This document shows, piece after piece, positions 21,306 through 30,629 of a DNA stretch of 64,000 bases (positions are counted from its first letter, which is position 1; each line of letters starts with the position of its first letter). The notes below the pieces were generated by a model. It was not told the origin of the DNA. It searched no databases and saw only the letters and a list, made by a program, of their open reading frames with translations. The stretch is from contig NW_020169309.1 in NCBI RefSeq assembly GCF_000988165.1, forward strand, positions 1 to 64,000, read 5' to 3'. Both the position numbers and the translations under genes were made by a program. This stretch comes from Vairimorpha ceranae. Its lineage: Eukaryota > Microsporidia > Nosematidae.

Positions 21306-21410
21306 TTATTTCCCTCTTGCTATCTTTAGTTGTAAAAAAAAGTTAATTGTTGTAATAATAATGACTACAACAGAAAACATAATGCACATCCGAATCTCAT
21401 GTTTATTCAT
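21306..21410 (-). CDS. 34-residue single-span membrane microprotein
   Basis: A short ORF too small for a standard ORF list. The minus strand reads TACCCC directly against ATG, the strongest form of the start-associated motif in this window. The product begins MNKHEIRMC, has one hydrophobic span of about 19 residues (about 9-27, rich in Val/Ile/Phe) and ends in the basic tail LKIARGK. Size and layout resemble OST4 of the oligosaccharyltransferase or a small TOM/tail-anchored protein, but the sequence is too short to assign. The gap between KRR1 and the next gene would otherwise be empty. Confidence 0.55.
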   Translation of the reverse strand: MNKHEIRMCIMFSVVVIIITTINFFLQLKIARGK

Positions 21411-21414
21411 GGGG
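21411..21414 (-). promoter_or_regulatory. CCCC start-associated motif of the microprotein
   Basis: CCCC abuts the ATG at 21410. Other genes with the motif at or within a base of the start include 22438, 29376, 41867 and 56676. Confidence 0.5.
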
Positions 21415-21712
21415 TAAAAAAAAAATTAAATTTATAATTCAATTTACTAGCCAAGAAATATTTGACATGCAACTGCTGAGTTAATGCATCGAGTATTAAG
21501 GTATACCTCCAATTTTATATTAAAAAATAAAATGAATTTTATTTAAATTTAAATGTGTGTAAACAAAAATAAAATTAGGTATTAAAAATATATTAAATTT
21601 TAAAATTTGTTGAAATACAAACAAAATAAATGATAACTATCAAGCATCAAATATTTAATAAAGAAAGCTAAAACCTAAAATTTTAAAAATAAAATTTACC
21701 ATAAAAAATAAT
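21415..21712. other. AT-rich intergenic region
   Basis: About 300 bases between the microprotein and the next minus-strand gene. Nothing is recognised. Confidence 0.4.
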
Positions 21713-22438
21713 TTATTTTTTAATATGCTTATAATGATTATAACATTTTTTCAATTTTTTAAATAATTTACTTTCCGTGTATCCATTAACTTTACAAATT
21801 AAAGATTCATCAATTTCATAATCTTTTAAATCAAATACAAATCTCTTGTTTTTTTCCAATGTAAGTTTATTAATAAAATATTTAATAATTACTTTAAATC
21901 TAAAATCTATATCACAATTAATAATTTTATTAAAAATATTTAAACATTTTTCTGTTTTACCTTGATATAAATATTTCATACCAAGCTCTAATCCATCGAG
22001 CTTTGTACATTTACCTTTTATGTCACTACTTTCAAATAAATTAATTATTTCTTCACTGTATTTAATATTTGTTTTCTTAATGTAGTAAAGCACTATCTCA
22101 TCTTCTATAAAAAATCTATAAAATATTTTAATAAATTTAAGAATTAATAAGTTGATTTCTGGATCATTTTGATAAAACATTCTAATAATTTTAATATTAT
22201 CAATTACTTTTATTTTATAATAAATATCTTTAAATATTTTTATACACAATGACTTGATATATTTATTTTTATGTATAAAAACATCTAGTATTTTATTAAA
22301 TGTACCATTAATAATTTCCTGGTCTTCTGATGATCTTATAAGTTTATGCAACTTTACTAATTTTAATTTTGTGCATGAATAAGTGTCAGTAGGTAAAAAA
22401 ACAATTTTAGAAAGCTGAGCTATTTTTTTTGTAGACAT
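21713..22438 (-). CDS. hypothetical helical protein
   Basis: 241 residues, basic, and apparently helical throughout; the central part (about 40-190) reads like HEAT/ARM-type solenoid helices (for example IIRMFYQNDPEINLLILKFI). GACCC directly abuts the ATG. No signal peptide or membrane span. No family recognised. Confidence 0.7.
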   Translation of the reverse strand: MSTKKIAQLSKIVFLPTDTYSCTKLKLVKLHKLIRSSEDQEIINGTFNKILDVFIHKNKYIKSLCIKIFKDIYYKIKVIDNIKIIRMFYQNDPEINLLILKFIKIFYRFFIEDEIVLYYIKKTNIKYSEEIINLFESSDIKGKCTKLDGLELGMKYLYQGKTEKCLNIFNKIINCDIDFRFKVIIKYFINKLTLEKNKRFVFDLKDYEIDESLICKVNGYTESKLFKKLKKCYNHYKHIKK

Positions 22439-22671
22439 GGGTCAAATATAAGATATCTTATAAAATTAAGAAAATGATTAGTTTAGATTTTTTATTATTT
22501 TTTTACACTGAAATTATCAAAATATTATTATTTTTAAAGAGATAAATTTATAAGGTTTACATTACCACCGTAAATTTTTATACATTTAAAAAAAATGACA
22601 TTTGTTTATGTGTGCAAATCTATTGATAGTTACTAGAATAAGGTTGGTAAAAAGGTTTAAAACTAGAATTA

Positions 22672-22934
22672 TGAACACAGTAATGATTATGAATCAATAG
22701 ACACTGTAATATTTGAAATTTATGAACACAGTAATCATTTTGAATTAACAAACACAGTAATATTTAAAATAGTTGAACACAGTAATGATTATGAATCAAT
22801 AGACACAGTAATATTTGAAATTAATGAACACAGTAATGATTATGAATCAATAGACACAGTAATATTTAGAATAAATGAACGTATATATAATTTAGAACTA
22901 ATGAACGTATATATAATTTAGAATGAATGAACAC
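22672..22934. repeat. 51-bp minisatellite with 26-bp sub-units
   Basis: Four tandem copies of a 51-bp unit start at 22672, 22723, 22774 and 22825. Each unit is itself two related halves of about 26 and 25 bases (TGAACACAGTAATGATTATG... and TAGACACAGTAATATTTG...). Two further 26-base copies of a derived form, TGAACGTATATATAATTTAG..., start at 22876 and 22902, and a last partial TGAACAC starts at 22928. Copies 1, 3 and 4 are nearly identical. The array ends about 35 bases upstream of the TFIIF-beta start codon, so it occupies the promoter region of that gene. Confidence 0.9.
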
Positions 22935-22958
22935 ATGTTTTGTTCCAACAATAAAAAT

Positions 22959-22962
22959 CCCC
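22959..22962 (+). promoter_or_regulatory. CCCC start-associated motif of TFIIF-beta
   Basis: ATCCCCTTTTA precedes the ATG at 22968. This favours 22968 over ATG codons at 22923 and 22935, which lie in or at the edge of the minisatellite. Confidence 0.6.
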
Positions 22963-22967
22963 TTTTA

Positions 22968-23627
22968 ATGGAAATCGATGATAGAAAAAAGAATAAGAAA
23001 ATAAATATTGTAAAACTTCCTAAATTTTTAGGAAATTATATTACAAATTTACACCAGCAAACAGATATTGGCGAGGTGGATATATCTGACAATGGAAATA
23101 TAAAATTTCGTATTTATGATAAATCAGGAATCGGAATTCCTTTGGAGTACAATGTTAAACAAATAAGTAAAAATAATTCTGATATGTATGTCTTATCTAA
23201 CACTCAAATATTATCTTCAATAGAAGGAGAAATAGATAGCGAATTAGTAGTTACTCCCATTATCAATAAAAAATATATTGAATTTAAAAAACAAAATGCT
23301 TATAAAGTTCCTAGCACAACGGCAATTATTGATTCCACAACAGAAAAAATAAGATTAGAAAAGATTGGAAATTTAAGAGAAATGGACTATTTGGCTAGAA
23401 AGAGAAAACAGATGTTAATTGATAAGAAAAGAGAAAGACTTGACAAAACTGAGGCCATGAATATTGTTTTTAATGCTTTTGAAAAATACGAAAGCTGGAC
23501 TGTCCGTGATCTTGCAGATTTTACTGGACAACCGACTGCATTTGTACAGGAAATCGTAAATGAAATATGCAATGTAGATAAAAAAGAACATAAAAGTCTT
23601 TACACTTTAAAAAATGAATACAAATAG
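22968..23627 (+). CDS. TFG2: TFIIF beta subunit (RAP30/TFG2)
   Basis: A 219-residue homologue of the small TFIIF subunit, which joins RNA polymerase II to the promoter complex. An N-terminal dimerisation domain begins at LPKFLGNYI. The linker has the conserved ARKRKQMLIDKKRERLDK. The C-terminal winged helix spans about residues 150-215 (IVFNAFEKYESWTVRDLADF ... QPTAFVQEIVNEIC ... LYTLKNEYK), matching the RAP30 DNA-binding domain. Start chosen from the CCCC motif; two upstream in-frame ATGs would add 15 or 11 residues derived partly from the minisatellite. The gene lies just downstream of that array. Confidence 0.9.
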   Translation: MEIDDRKKNKKINIVKLPKFLGNYITNLHQQTDIGEVDISDNGNIKFRIYDKSGIGIPLEYNVKQISKNNSDMYVLSNTQILSSIEGEIDSELVVTPIINKKYIEFKKQNAYKVPSTTAIIDSTTEKIRLEKIGNLREMDYLARKRKQMLIDKKRERLDKTEAMNIVFNAFEKYESWTVRDLADFTGQPTAFVQEIVNEICNVDKKEHKSLYTLKNEYK

Positions 23628-23675
23628 AAAAATAAACGTTATGCTTTTTGATTAATTTTTATTTTACTTGTATAC

Positions 23676-24014
23676 TTAAAAAAGACTGAACTTTTTTATG
23701 AAGGATAAGTAATCTTGTAAATCAACAAGGTTGTATGGCCTAAGTGCTAGACAAGTAATAATATTTTCTGGTTGTTCTATCCATTCAACAATATCTAAAG
23801 AACTTAGAGTCTCTTTAATTTCTAAAATATCTTCTTTTTTAATTTTTAAAATAACAGTCGTCATTGTATCAAGAGATTTTAAATAAAGCTGTGTATCGCT
23901 ATTAGATCTAAATAATTTTATTGCTTTTATTGCAGAATGACAAGCTTGTGCTATTAAAGCCCCTTTTTTAATACTTTTTATATCTGACACTAGAAAAATA
24001 TATTGAGTTATCAT
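23676..24014 (-). CDS. Pth2-family peptidyl-tRNA hydrolase-like protein (PTRHD1 type)
   Basis: 112 residues covering one complete Pth2 fold. Motifs: QYIFLVSD at the N-terminus, the catalytic-loop-like KKGALIAQACHSAIKAI (about 17-33), the central TTVILKIKKED, and VEWIEQPENIITCLALRPYN near the C-terminus. The EQPE and ALRPY motifs favour the PTRHD1 branch, whose activity is less certain than that of true Pth2. ACACCCTA precedes the ATG. It has no N-terminal extension or membrane anchor. Confidence 0.85.
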   Translation of the reverse strand: MITQYIFLVSDIKSIKKGALIAQACHSAIKAIKLFRSNSDTQLYLKSLDTMTTVILKIKKEDILEIKETLSSLDIVEWIEQPENIITCLALRPYNLVDLQDYLSFIKKFSLF

Positions 24015-24080
24015 TAGGGTGTTTAGATGTAAAACATAACTTCAATATGCTCTAATCTCTTACTAAAGAAAAAACAAAAA

Positions 24081-24152
24081 TGCCACGACTGAGAATCGAA
24101 CTCAGGACCTTCAGTTTACAAGACTGACGCTCTACCCCTGAGCTACAGTGGC
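24081..24152 (-). tRNA. tRNA-Thr (UGU anticodon)
   Basis: The minus strand gives a standard class I cloverleaf of 72 nt: acceptor GCCACTG-like arm pairing with CGTGGC, D-arm TAGCTCAGGGGTAGAGC, anticodon stem CAGTC/GACTG-type with loop containing TGT, and T-arm CTGAG-TTCGATT-CTCAG, discriminator A. A T-rich terminator follows. It decodes ACA and other ACN threonine codons. Confidence 0.95.
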
Positions 24153-24508
24153 TTAAAAATCTATTCGGTAGATGTTATACAAATAAATAAAGTGGGGGAT
24201 TGTAATAAACAGAAAATAGTATGTAAGTTGTAGATATTTGTACTACTTTTTAGCAATTTTTTTACTTCTCACTGAATAAGTCAAAGAAACATTATTTTTA
24301 TCGAATGATTAATTTTATTTTTATGTTAGAATCTTTTCCCAAAAGCCAATAAATTGCCTCCCACATGTGAATCTTGTTTGATGCAGCCATTTGCATTTTT
24401 TAAATAAAATTTAATTAAATAATTTATATAAATTACTATTTACTTTGACATCTGCATTTTAATAAAATTTCAATAACATTTAGTATAATCATATTTGTTA
24501 CCCTTTAA
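24153..24508. other. intergenic region
   Basis: About 355 bases with no recognised gene. It contains the 5' flank of tRNA-Thr and the upstream region of the next + strand gene. Confidence 0.45.
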
Positions 24509-25174
24509 ATGTTTAAAATAATTAAACCTACGCTAGAATCTGATATTAGTCCTCAATCGCTAGAATCTTTAAAAATTCTTCCAGGTGAAATTTATTCCAT
24601 TATTTATAAAAATAATCTTGCTTATGTAATATTTGCAGATACAAGAATATGTCTTATTAACAAATCAGACTATTCAATTTTACAATTATATGATGGACTA
24701 GTAGAAAGAGTATCTTCTGTTGAATACACATCATCTTATATTTATGTTCATTGTTTTAGTAATAAATTATATAGAACTAAATTTACTGAACTTAAATATA
24801 TTCATTTGTACACTGATATCACAATGTTTAGTGTAAACCATTTAGATAACATTTTGTATTTAGATACGAGAGGCAATATTTATTTAGATAGTGTTCTTAT
24901 AGATATATTTCAATTTGATATTAAATATATAAGATTTATTAATACAGATAAATGCATTGTACATAGTGACAAAATTATTTGGAAAGATGTAGAAATTCCA
25001 CTTAGTAAATTTTTATTTGGATATAAAAATTATATTATTGATTCTAAAGGTATACATGATTTAAATAGAGAGACATTTTATAAAATTAAAAATGTAGAGA
25101 CTTTAAAAGAACATGATAATCATATATTGGTTTTAAAATGTAAAAAATGGTATAAAATACTACACACAAAATAA
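24509..25174 (+). CDS. hypothetical protein, probable beta-rich fold
   Basis: 221 residues with short alternating hydrophobic strands and turns (for example YVIFADTRICLI, SSYIYVHCF, ILYLDTRGNIYL, CIVHSDKIIWKDV), suggesting a beta-propeller or related beta-rich fold, perhaps an incomplete propeller. TTACCCTTTA directly precedes the ATG. No family is recognised and there is no signal peptide. Confidence 0.7.
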   Translation: MFKIIKPTLESDISPQSLESLKILPGEIYSIIYKNNLAYVIFADTRICLINKSDYSILQLYDGLVERVSSVEYTSSYIYVHCFSNKLYRTKFTELKYIHLYTDITMFSVNHLDNILYLDTRGNIYLDSVLIDIFQFDIKYIRFINTDKCIVHSDKIIWKDVEIPLSKFLFGYKNYIIDSKGIHDLNRETFYKIKNVETLKEHDNHILVLKCKKWYKILHTK

Positions 25175-25277
25175 AGTTAAATTAAATACAATACTTATTT
25201 TTTCAATATAAACCTTTTTGATACAAAATTTTTATGTTATTATTAAAGTTTATAAAAATAATAAATTATAACCCCCA

Positions 25278-26504
25278 ATGACATTAAATGAAAATGAAGT
25301 AGGCTTGATATTAAGTTATGGAAAAAATTTTTATGCTGATAAAATAACAGAAACAGAAAATCAAATAAAAGCTATTTTTGATAGCATTTCTTTGAAATTA
25401 GGAACAAGGGAAGTTGAAACGGGACTAGCCCCACCTAGTACTTGGAATCTAAGTTTAGATACCCGTAGGACCCAATCAGAACAAAGTTTGCAAGTAGCAA
25501 GAGTGTGTAAAGTGATAGAAGGATATCAAGAACCTAGGTACATGATAAACATTAAACAAATGGCTAAATTTGTTGTTGGGAAAGGTAAAAAATTAGATGC
25601 TTCACTTATTCAAGATGGAATGAGAGTGGGGGTTGATAGAGTTAAATATCAAGTTTTACAGCCTCTTCCTAGAAAAATTGATGCAAGTGTTACTCTAATG
25701 CAGGTTGAAGAACGGCCTGATGTTACATACAATGACATTGGTGGGTGTAAGGAAGAAATAGAAAAAATTAGAGAAGTAGTAGAAAAACCTCTTTTAGAAC
25801 CAGAAAAATTTATAAATTTAGGAATAGATCCACCAAAAGGGGTACTTTTGTATGGCCCTCCAGGTACAGGCAAAACTTTACTTGCTAGAGCAGTGGCTAA
25901 CAGAACGGATGCTTGTTTTATTCGAGTCATTGGTTCAGAACTAGTACAAAAGTATGTAGGAGAAGGTGCTAGAATGGTAAGAGAAATTTTTGAAATGGCA
26001 AAAACAAGAAGAGCTTGTATTATATTTTTTGACGAGGTCGATGCTTTTGGTGGAACCAGATTTGAGGATAGTGGTGAAAATGAAGTTCAAAGAACTATGC
26101 TTGAATTAATTAATCAACTTGATGGATTTGATAGTAGAGGAAACATAAAAGTTCTAATGGCTACTAACAGGCCCGATACATTAGATCCTGCTTTATTAAG
26201 ACCAGGTAGATTGGACAGAAAAGTAGAATTTTCATTACCTGATTTAGAAGGTAGAACTGCTATTCTAAAAATACATGCTAAAACAATGAGTGTTGATAAA
26301 GACATTAGGTACGAATTAATAGCCAGATTATGTAACAATGCTACAGGTGCAGAGTTGAGAAGTGTTTGTACAGAAGCAGGGATGTTTGCTATTAGGGATA
26401 GAAGAAAAATAGCAACAGAAGAAGATTTTCTTAAAAGTGTAGACAAAGTTATTAAGGGATATGCTAAATTTTCTAGTACACCTAGATATCTTACATATAA
26501 TTAA
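25278..26504 (+). CDS. RPT1: 26S proteasome regulatory ATPase RPT1 (PSMC2)
   Basis: A 408-residue AAA+ ATPase of the 19S base ring, which unfolds ubiquitylated substrates and opens the 20S gate. An OB domain lies at about 70-140. Walker A GPPGTGKT is at 193-200; Walker [13 protein letters not shown] has the D-E pair at 252-253; the pore loop KYVGEG is at 225-230; the arginine-finger region RPGRLDRK follows. The C-terminal [11 protein letters not shown] matches the RPT1/PSMC2 tail, which separates it from RPT2-6. TAACCCCCA abuts the ATG. High conservation relative to its neighbours. Confidence 0.97.
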   Translation: MTLNENEVGLILSYGKNFYADKITETENQIKAIFDSISLKLGTREVETGLAPPSTWNLSLDTRRTQSEQSLQVARVCKVIEGYQEPRYMINIKQMAKFVVGKGKKLDASLIQDGMRVGVDRVKYQVLQPLPRKIDASVTLMQVEERPDVTYNDIGGCKEEIEKIREVVEKPLLEPEKFINLGIDPPKGVLLYGPPGTGKTLLARAVANRTDACFIRVIGSELVQKYVGEGARMVREIFEMAKTRRACIIFFDEVDAFGGTRFEDSGENEVQRTMLELINQLDGFDSRGNIKVLMATNRPDTLDPALLRPGRLDRKVEFSLPDLEGRTAILKIHAKTMSVDKDIRYELIARLCNNATGAELRSVCTEAGMFAIRDRRKIATEEDFLKSVDKVIKGYAKFSSTPRYLTYN

Positions 26505-26612
26505 AATTTTATGTAAACTGACAGTTTTAGAACTTTTTAAAATTTATTTTGTTTGTAAAATTAAACAAATTTAAAAAAAATAGCATAAATATGTTATTTA
26601 TTTGCCCTGTAC

Positions 26613-28370
26613 ATGGAGAATTTAATTACAAAAGTATTTAAACCTACTTTAAATATTAAATTTTTAAATACAGATTGTGATTATAATTTTATTATAAAAA
26701 AAATAAAAGAAACCAATTATTTCAATATAAAACAAAAAAACCAAACTAATTACACATTTGGAGAAGATCTTATTTCTACTCTATATAAAGATGAAATTTA
26801 TACATTTAAAAATTTAACTATTTATATTGTGTGTGACAAAAGTAAATCAGATTTTTATATTCCATATTCTTATTTTGATTCTGAGGAATATCTCATTCAG
26901 CTAGAAAAAATTTATAAATTATGCTTGCCAAAAAAAGAAGAATCATTCCTTAGCAAAGGTTCATCATTGTTTAAATCTTTTATTCTTGATACCTACATGG
27001 ATGATAAAAGTAAAGCAGACTCTTTTTTTTTAGTAGGTAAATATGAAGATGCATACAAAATTTACAGTAAATATACTGATTACAACGACTTTTCGCATTA
27101 TTGTATAGAAATGGCTTTTTATTGTACACTTAAATACAAAGAAGTACCGTTTCATTTTATTGATACTTTTTACTTTAATAGATTGATATATTTGCTATTC
27201 CAAAGTCAAGAGTACGATTTTTTGTGTTATCGTTTTTATAAAATTAGTTCTAGCATTGATACAAAAATAATGCATGAAATTGGATTAAGAATGTTTCAAA
27301 CATCTTTGTACAAAAGGAAAGGCTTTGAACTACTATACTTTTACAATAACAGAAATAAACTTGACCTTACTACTGTTTATAATGAGATAATCAATGCCGG
27401 TAATAAAAAAAAGATTGATGACAAGGTTTTTTGTCAAAATTTACCATTAAGTTCTAAATCATCTGAGTTTAACGTGTCTAGTTTATTTATAATGAATTTT
27501 ACAAATTTTTTTATTATATTTCAGTATCAAGTTTTTAATATAAAGTTTAATATAAAAGCAAAAGGAGAATTTACCATAAAAAATAAGAAGCGTAAATTTG
27601 AAGATGTAATAGATTTTACTGTCTGGTTTAAAAGACCTGGGTTTTATACAAGAAATTTATGTATTCAACTTGAAAAAACATATAATTTAAAGCTATTTTT
27701 TGTAGTTTTAGAAAAATTTCGCGCTAAAATATTCTGTGATTATAGATTAAAAAGCCAAACATTTTTGTCCTTACAATTTAAAGTTAGCGAACTATTTAAA
27801 ATATGTTCTAAACATAAGTTTACTGTTACAGAAACAGATATAATAAAAATTTATAGAGAAAATATTTTAGGACTAACTGATTCTTTATGTGATAATATTA
27901 CATCTTTTGATATTATAAACGATCCAATACATACAGATTTAAATTTTAAACATTTTTTGACATGGGACAAAAAATTATTATCCTGTGAAAATAACGTTAC
28001 ACTTAGATTTAATAGATATAAAAAACATAAAATTAAATTTCTAGAACAAGAACAAGTTTATATGATTTATATAAAAAAAAGAAAAAAGCTACGACAAAAA
28101 GTTTTTATTTACATATTTAATACATATATTTTAGAAGAAAATACAAAGTTGAGTTTATTGATTAACAATGTGTATAATGAAAAGTTGTTTTTGGAAGTTA
28201 AAGGTTTGACTTGTGAAGTGTTAGACTCAAATTTTGTAATAGTTAGTAAAAAAAGTACACTTTTTGAAATGAGATGTAAAAATTTAAGTGTTAATGCAAA
28301 ATTTGAATTTTTTATTCGCAACAAAGATGGGGAATTTATGGATTTTGATTACAAAATAGATTTTTTATAA
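26613..28370 (+). CDS. uncharacterised 585-residue protein, possibly TRAPP subunit Trs85-like
   Basis: The N-terminal part is mixed alpha/beta. Residues about 130-190 read like a TPR helix pair (DKSKADSFFLVGKYEDAYKI then YCIEMAFYCTLKYKE), reminiscent of the domain in TRAPPC8/Trs85 where the protein is followed as a short solenoid. From about 290 to the end it is strand-rich with Ig-like spacing and charged linkers. This order, helical middle and beta-rich C-terminus, fits Trs85-like subunits, but no diagnostic motif is seen and the call is weak. It is a large gene with normal codon use and is very likely real. Confidence 0.75.
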   Translation: MENLITKVFKPTLNIKFLNTDCDYNFIIKKIKETNYFNIKQKNQTNYTFGEDLISTLYKDEIYTFKNLTIYIVCDKSKSDFYIPYSYFDSEEYLIQLEKIYKLCLPKKEESFLSKGSSLFKSFILDTYMDDKSKADSFFLVGKYEDAYKIYSKYTDYNDFSHYCIEMAFYCTLKYKEVPFHFIDTFYFNRLIYLLFQSQEYDFLCYRFYKISSSIDTKIMHEIGLRMFQTSLYKRKGFELLYFYNNRNKLDLTTVYNEIINAGNKKKIDDKVFCQNLPLSSKSSEFNVSSLFIMNFTNFFIIFQYQVFNIKFNIKAKGEFTIKNKKRKFEDVIDFTVWFKRPGFYTRNLCIQLEKTYNLKLFFVVLEKFRAKIFCDYRLKSQTFLSLQFKVSELFKICSKHKFTVTETDIIKIYRENILGLTDSLCDNITSFDIINDPIHTDLNFKHFLTWDKKLLSCENNVTLRFNRYKKHKIKFLEQEQVYMIYIKKRKKLRQKVFIYIFNTYILEENTKLSLLINNVYNEKLFLEVKGLTCEVLDSNFVIVSKKSTLFEMRCKNLSVNAKFEFFIRNKDGEFMDFDYKIDFL

Positions 28371-28380
28371 TTGTACATAT

Positions 28381-28719
28381 TTATTTTATATGATCTTCTA
28401 TACTTGCTGGAAATTTAAGTTTACAAAATTCCAGGATAATTTTTATTTTCCTCCTCATTTCACTATCAGAAAGAGCATATTCACATGTTTCACCATTTAC
28501 TAACCTGCTATTTATTAAAGTTTTGTTAATGCTATAGACTTTAATTGGGATAAAATTGCTATTTTTTATATAAAGAATATTCTTTTTTATATATAAGTCT
28601 AATCCATCAGTTACATATAAAGCCATAGATATTAGACAAATAAATAATATTATTACAGCAAATGTAAAATAGAAAAATAATTTTCTCCATTTTTTAGATA
28701 AACACATATAACATATCAT
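28381..28719 (-). CDS. small single-span membrane protein of unknown function
   Basis: 112 residues. A short basic N-terminus (with MCLSKKWRK) is followed by one strong hydrophobic span at about 15-36, then a hydrophilic C-terminal domain of about 75 residues containing two cysteines (in ETCEYALS and EFCKLKF). The layout suggests a type II membrane protein or an uncleaved signal anchor. It sits tail to tail with the 585-residue gene, 10 bases apart. No family recognised. Confidence 0.6.
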   Translation of the reverse strand: MICYMCLSKKWRKLFFYFTFAVIILFICLISMALYVTDGLDLYIKKNILYIKNSNFIPIKVYSINKTLINSRLVNGETCEYALSDSEMRRKIKIILEFCKLKFPASIEDHIK

Positions 28720-29375
28720 ATTGTTTGTGTTATTTTTTATTTAAAAAAGTTTGTTGTTTACACAAATAAACATACTTTAAATTTATTGTATTAAACTACT
28801 AGAAAGACACTAAATATAAAAATTACAAAATGTAAAATTTTCTTGTTTTTGATAATTACATCATTTAATACACAATGCCGTCGTTATTTATTGTTTTAAT
28901 GATATTGTTAGTTTAGTATGCCAAAGATAAATTTATCTGTAAAAGACTATTTAAATGGTTGTACGTCAAATAAATCATATATATTAAAAGTTTGAATTTG
29001 AATATTTACACGCTCTAAAGGCCAACAATTTTTAAAAAGGGCTGTTAATATTTAAGTAGATACCAGCTAGTTGATATATAAGAAATAAATTTCTGTACTT
29101 AAAAAATCGCTAATACTCTACAAAAGAAATATTTTACCATAAGAATATGTTTAGTTAAACATGTAAAAAGAAAATTTTAACAAAATCATTTTAAAAGTAC
29201 ATTTTTAAAATCTTATTTTTGATACACTACTTGTACGATTTTAAAATGTTTTAGTTAGCACTAACTTATACATAATAATACTATAATATATTAATATTCT
29301 AAAATTTTAATGATCTAAATTAATTTTTTATATATTTTTTAGGCACCATAATTTAATTTTTACATTTTTTCGCCC
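28720..29375. other. 650-bp AT-rich intergenic region
   Basis: Divergent spacer with no recognised gene or repeat. Confidence 0.45.
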
Positions 29376-30446
29376 ATGTCTGATAATCCTCACAAGTTTT
29401 GGAATAAACAACCCGTAGGTGTTGAAGAAGGAGCTAATAGCCTTATTAGTCATCCCAACAAAATACCAACCGAAGAGTATAAATTACCAGAAGGCTGTGT
29501 ATTTGAAAATATCACTGATTACAAAGAATTATCCAAATTTTTATCAGAAAATTATGTAGAAGATATTGATAATGAATTTAGATTAATATACTCTGAATCA
29601 TTCTTCTCCTGGTTTATCAATAATCCTAAGCATTGTCCTGAATATTCTTTAGGTCTTAAATTTAATAACTGTTTAATAGGATATATATTTGGAAAGGAAA
29701 CAGCTATTTCAATCAATGGATTAACACAAAAAGTAGCTGCTATTAATTTTTTATGTGTCATTAAATCTAAAAGGAACAGAAGAATATCTCCCATTCTGAT
29801 TAAAGAAATTACTAGAAGATTTAATTGTAATGGAATATACAGTGGTATATTTACAGCAGGTACACCTTTATTTTTTAAAATAAGTACAGCTAAATATTGG
29901 CATAAACCTATTAATACTAAAAAATTAATTACATCAGGTTTCTTGGATAGACCTGTTGATGTCTCTCTACCCTGTGCTCGTTCTAGTACACGTTTATTGA
30001 AAGAAGAAGATATAATGATTTGTTATAAATTGTATAAAAATGATATACAGAAATATAAGTTAGTAGATGATATGGATGAAGATGATTTTAGACATTTTAT
30101 TAACAATAAAATTATGAGAGTATATGTTAATGAAGTAGATGGTGTTATTAATTCATTCGGTACATATTTTGTTCTAGACACTATGTCTATTAAAAAGAAC
30201 CAAAGGATATCTAGTGCTTATTTAAATTTAATATGTGGAGACTGTGTTAAGACCATGATTGAAGATCTTATTTATTTTAGTGCACAGGAAAAATGTGATG
30301 TATTTAATAGCATCAATATAGGAGAAGCAGGGAAATATTTAGAAGAGCTTGGTTTTTTAGAAGGATCGGGAGAATTGAACTATTATTTGTATAATTGGAA
30401 ATCGGGAGTAATTGATAAAAATCGGATTTTTTATTATATGCATTAA
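29376..30446 (+). CDS. NMT1: glycylpeptide N-tetradecanoyltransferase (N-myristoyltransferase)
   Basis: A 356-residue NMT, which attaches myristate to N-terminal glycine of proteins such as ARF GTPases. Conserved blocks: KFWNKQPV near the start, YSESFFSWFINNP, INFLCVIKSKRNRRISPILI (acyl-CoA binding and oxyanion-hole region, about 128-147), IKEITRRFN, YWHKPINTKKLI, VDVSLPCARSSTRLL-like F/Y block, and the C-terminal YYLYNWK. It lacks the long N-terminal ribosome-binding extension of animal NMTs (about 496 residues). CGCCC abuts the ATG. Confidence 0.95.
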   Translation: MSDNPHKFWNKQPVGVEEGANSLISHPNKIPTEEYKLPEGCVFENITDYKELSKFLSENYVEDIDNEFRLIYSESFFSWFINNPKHCPEYSLGLKFNNCLIGYIFGKETAISINGLTQKVAAINFLCVIKSKRNRRISPILIKEITRRFNCNGIYSGIFTAGTPLFFKISTAKYWHKPINTKKLITSGFLDRPVDVSLPCARSSTRLLKEEDIMICYKLYKNDIQKYKLVDDMDEDDFRHFINNKIMRVYVNEVDGVINSFGTYFVLDTMSIKKNQRISSAYLNLICGDCVKTMIEDLIYFSAQEKCDVFNSINIGEAGKYLEELGFLEGSGELNYYLYNWKSGVIDKNRIFYYMH

Positions 30447-30629
30447 AAAATTATTACATATTCTTAATTAATATAAATTCATTAATGATTAATTAAAACC
30501 ATCTTAATTATAAATTTAATTAAAATAAATTTATGCATTAATTAAATTTTAAATACAATACTATAAAAATTCTATTTGTTTTAATTTTTTAATATAATCT
30601 AATTAAAAGTGTTAATTACAATAATTTAT

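Noticed and set aside
22923..22967. Extra N-terminal codons for TFIIF-beta
   Set aside because: Derived from the end of the minisatellite; the CCCC motif points to ATG at 22968.
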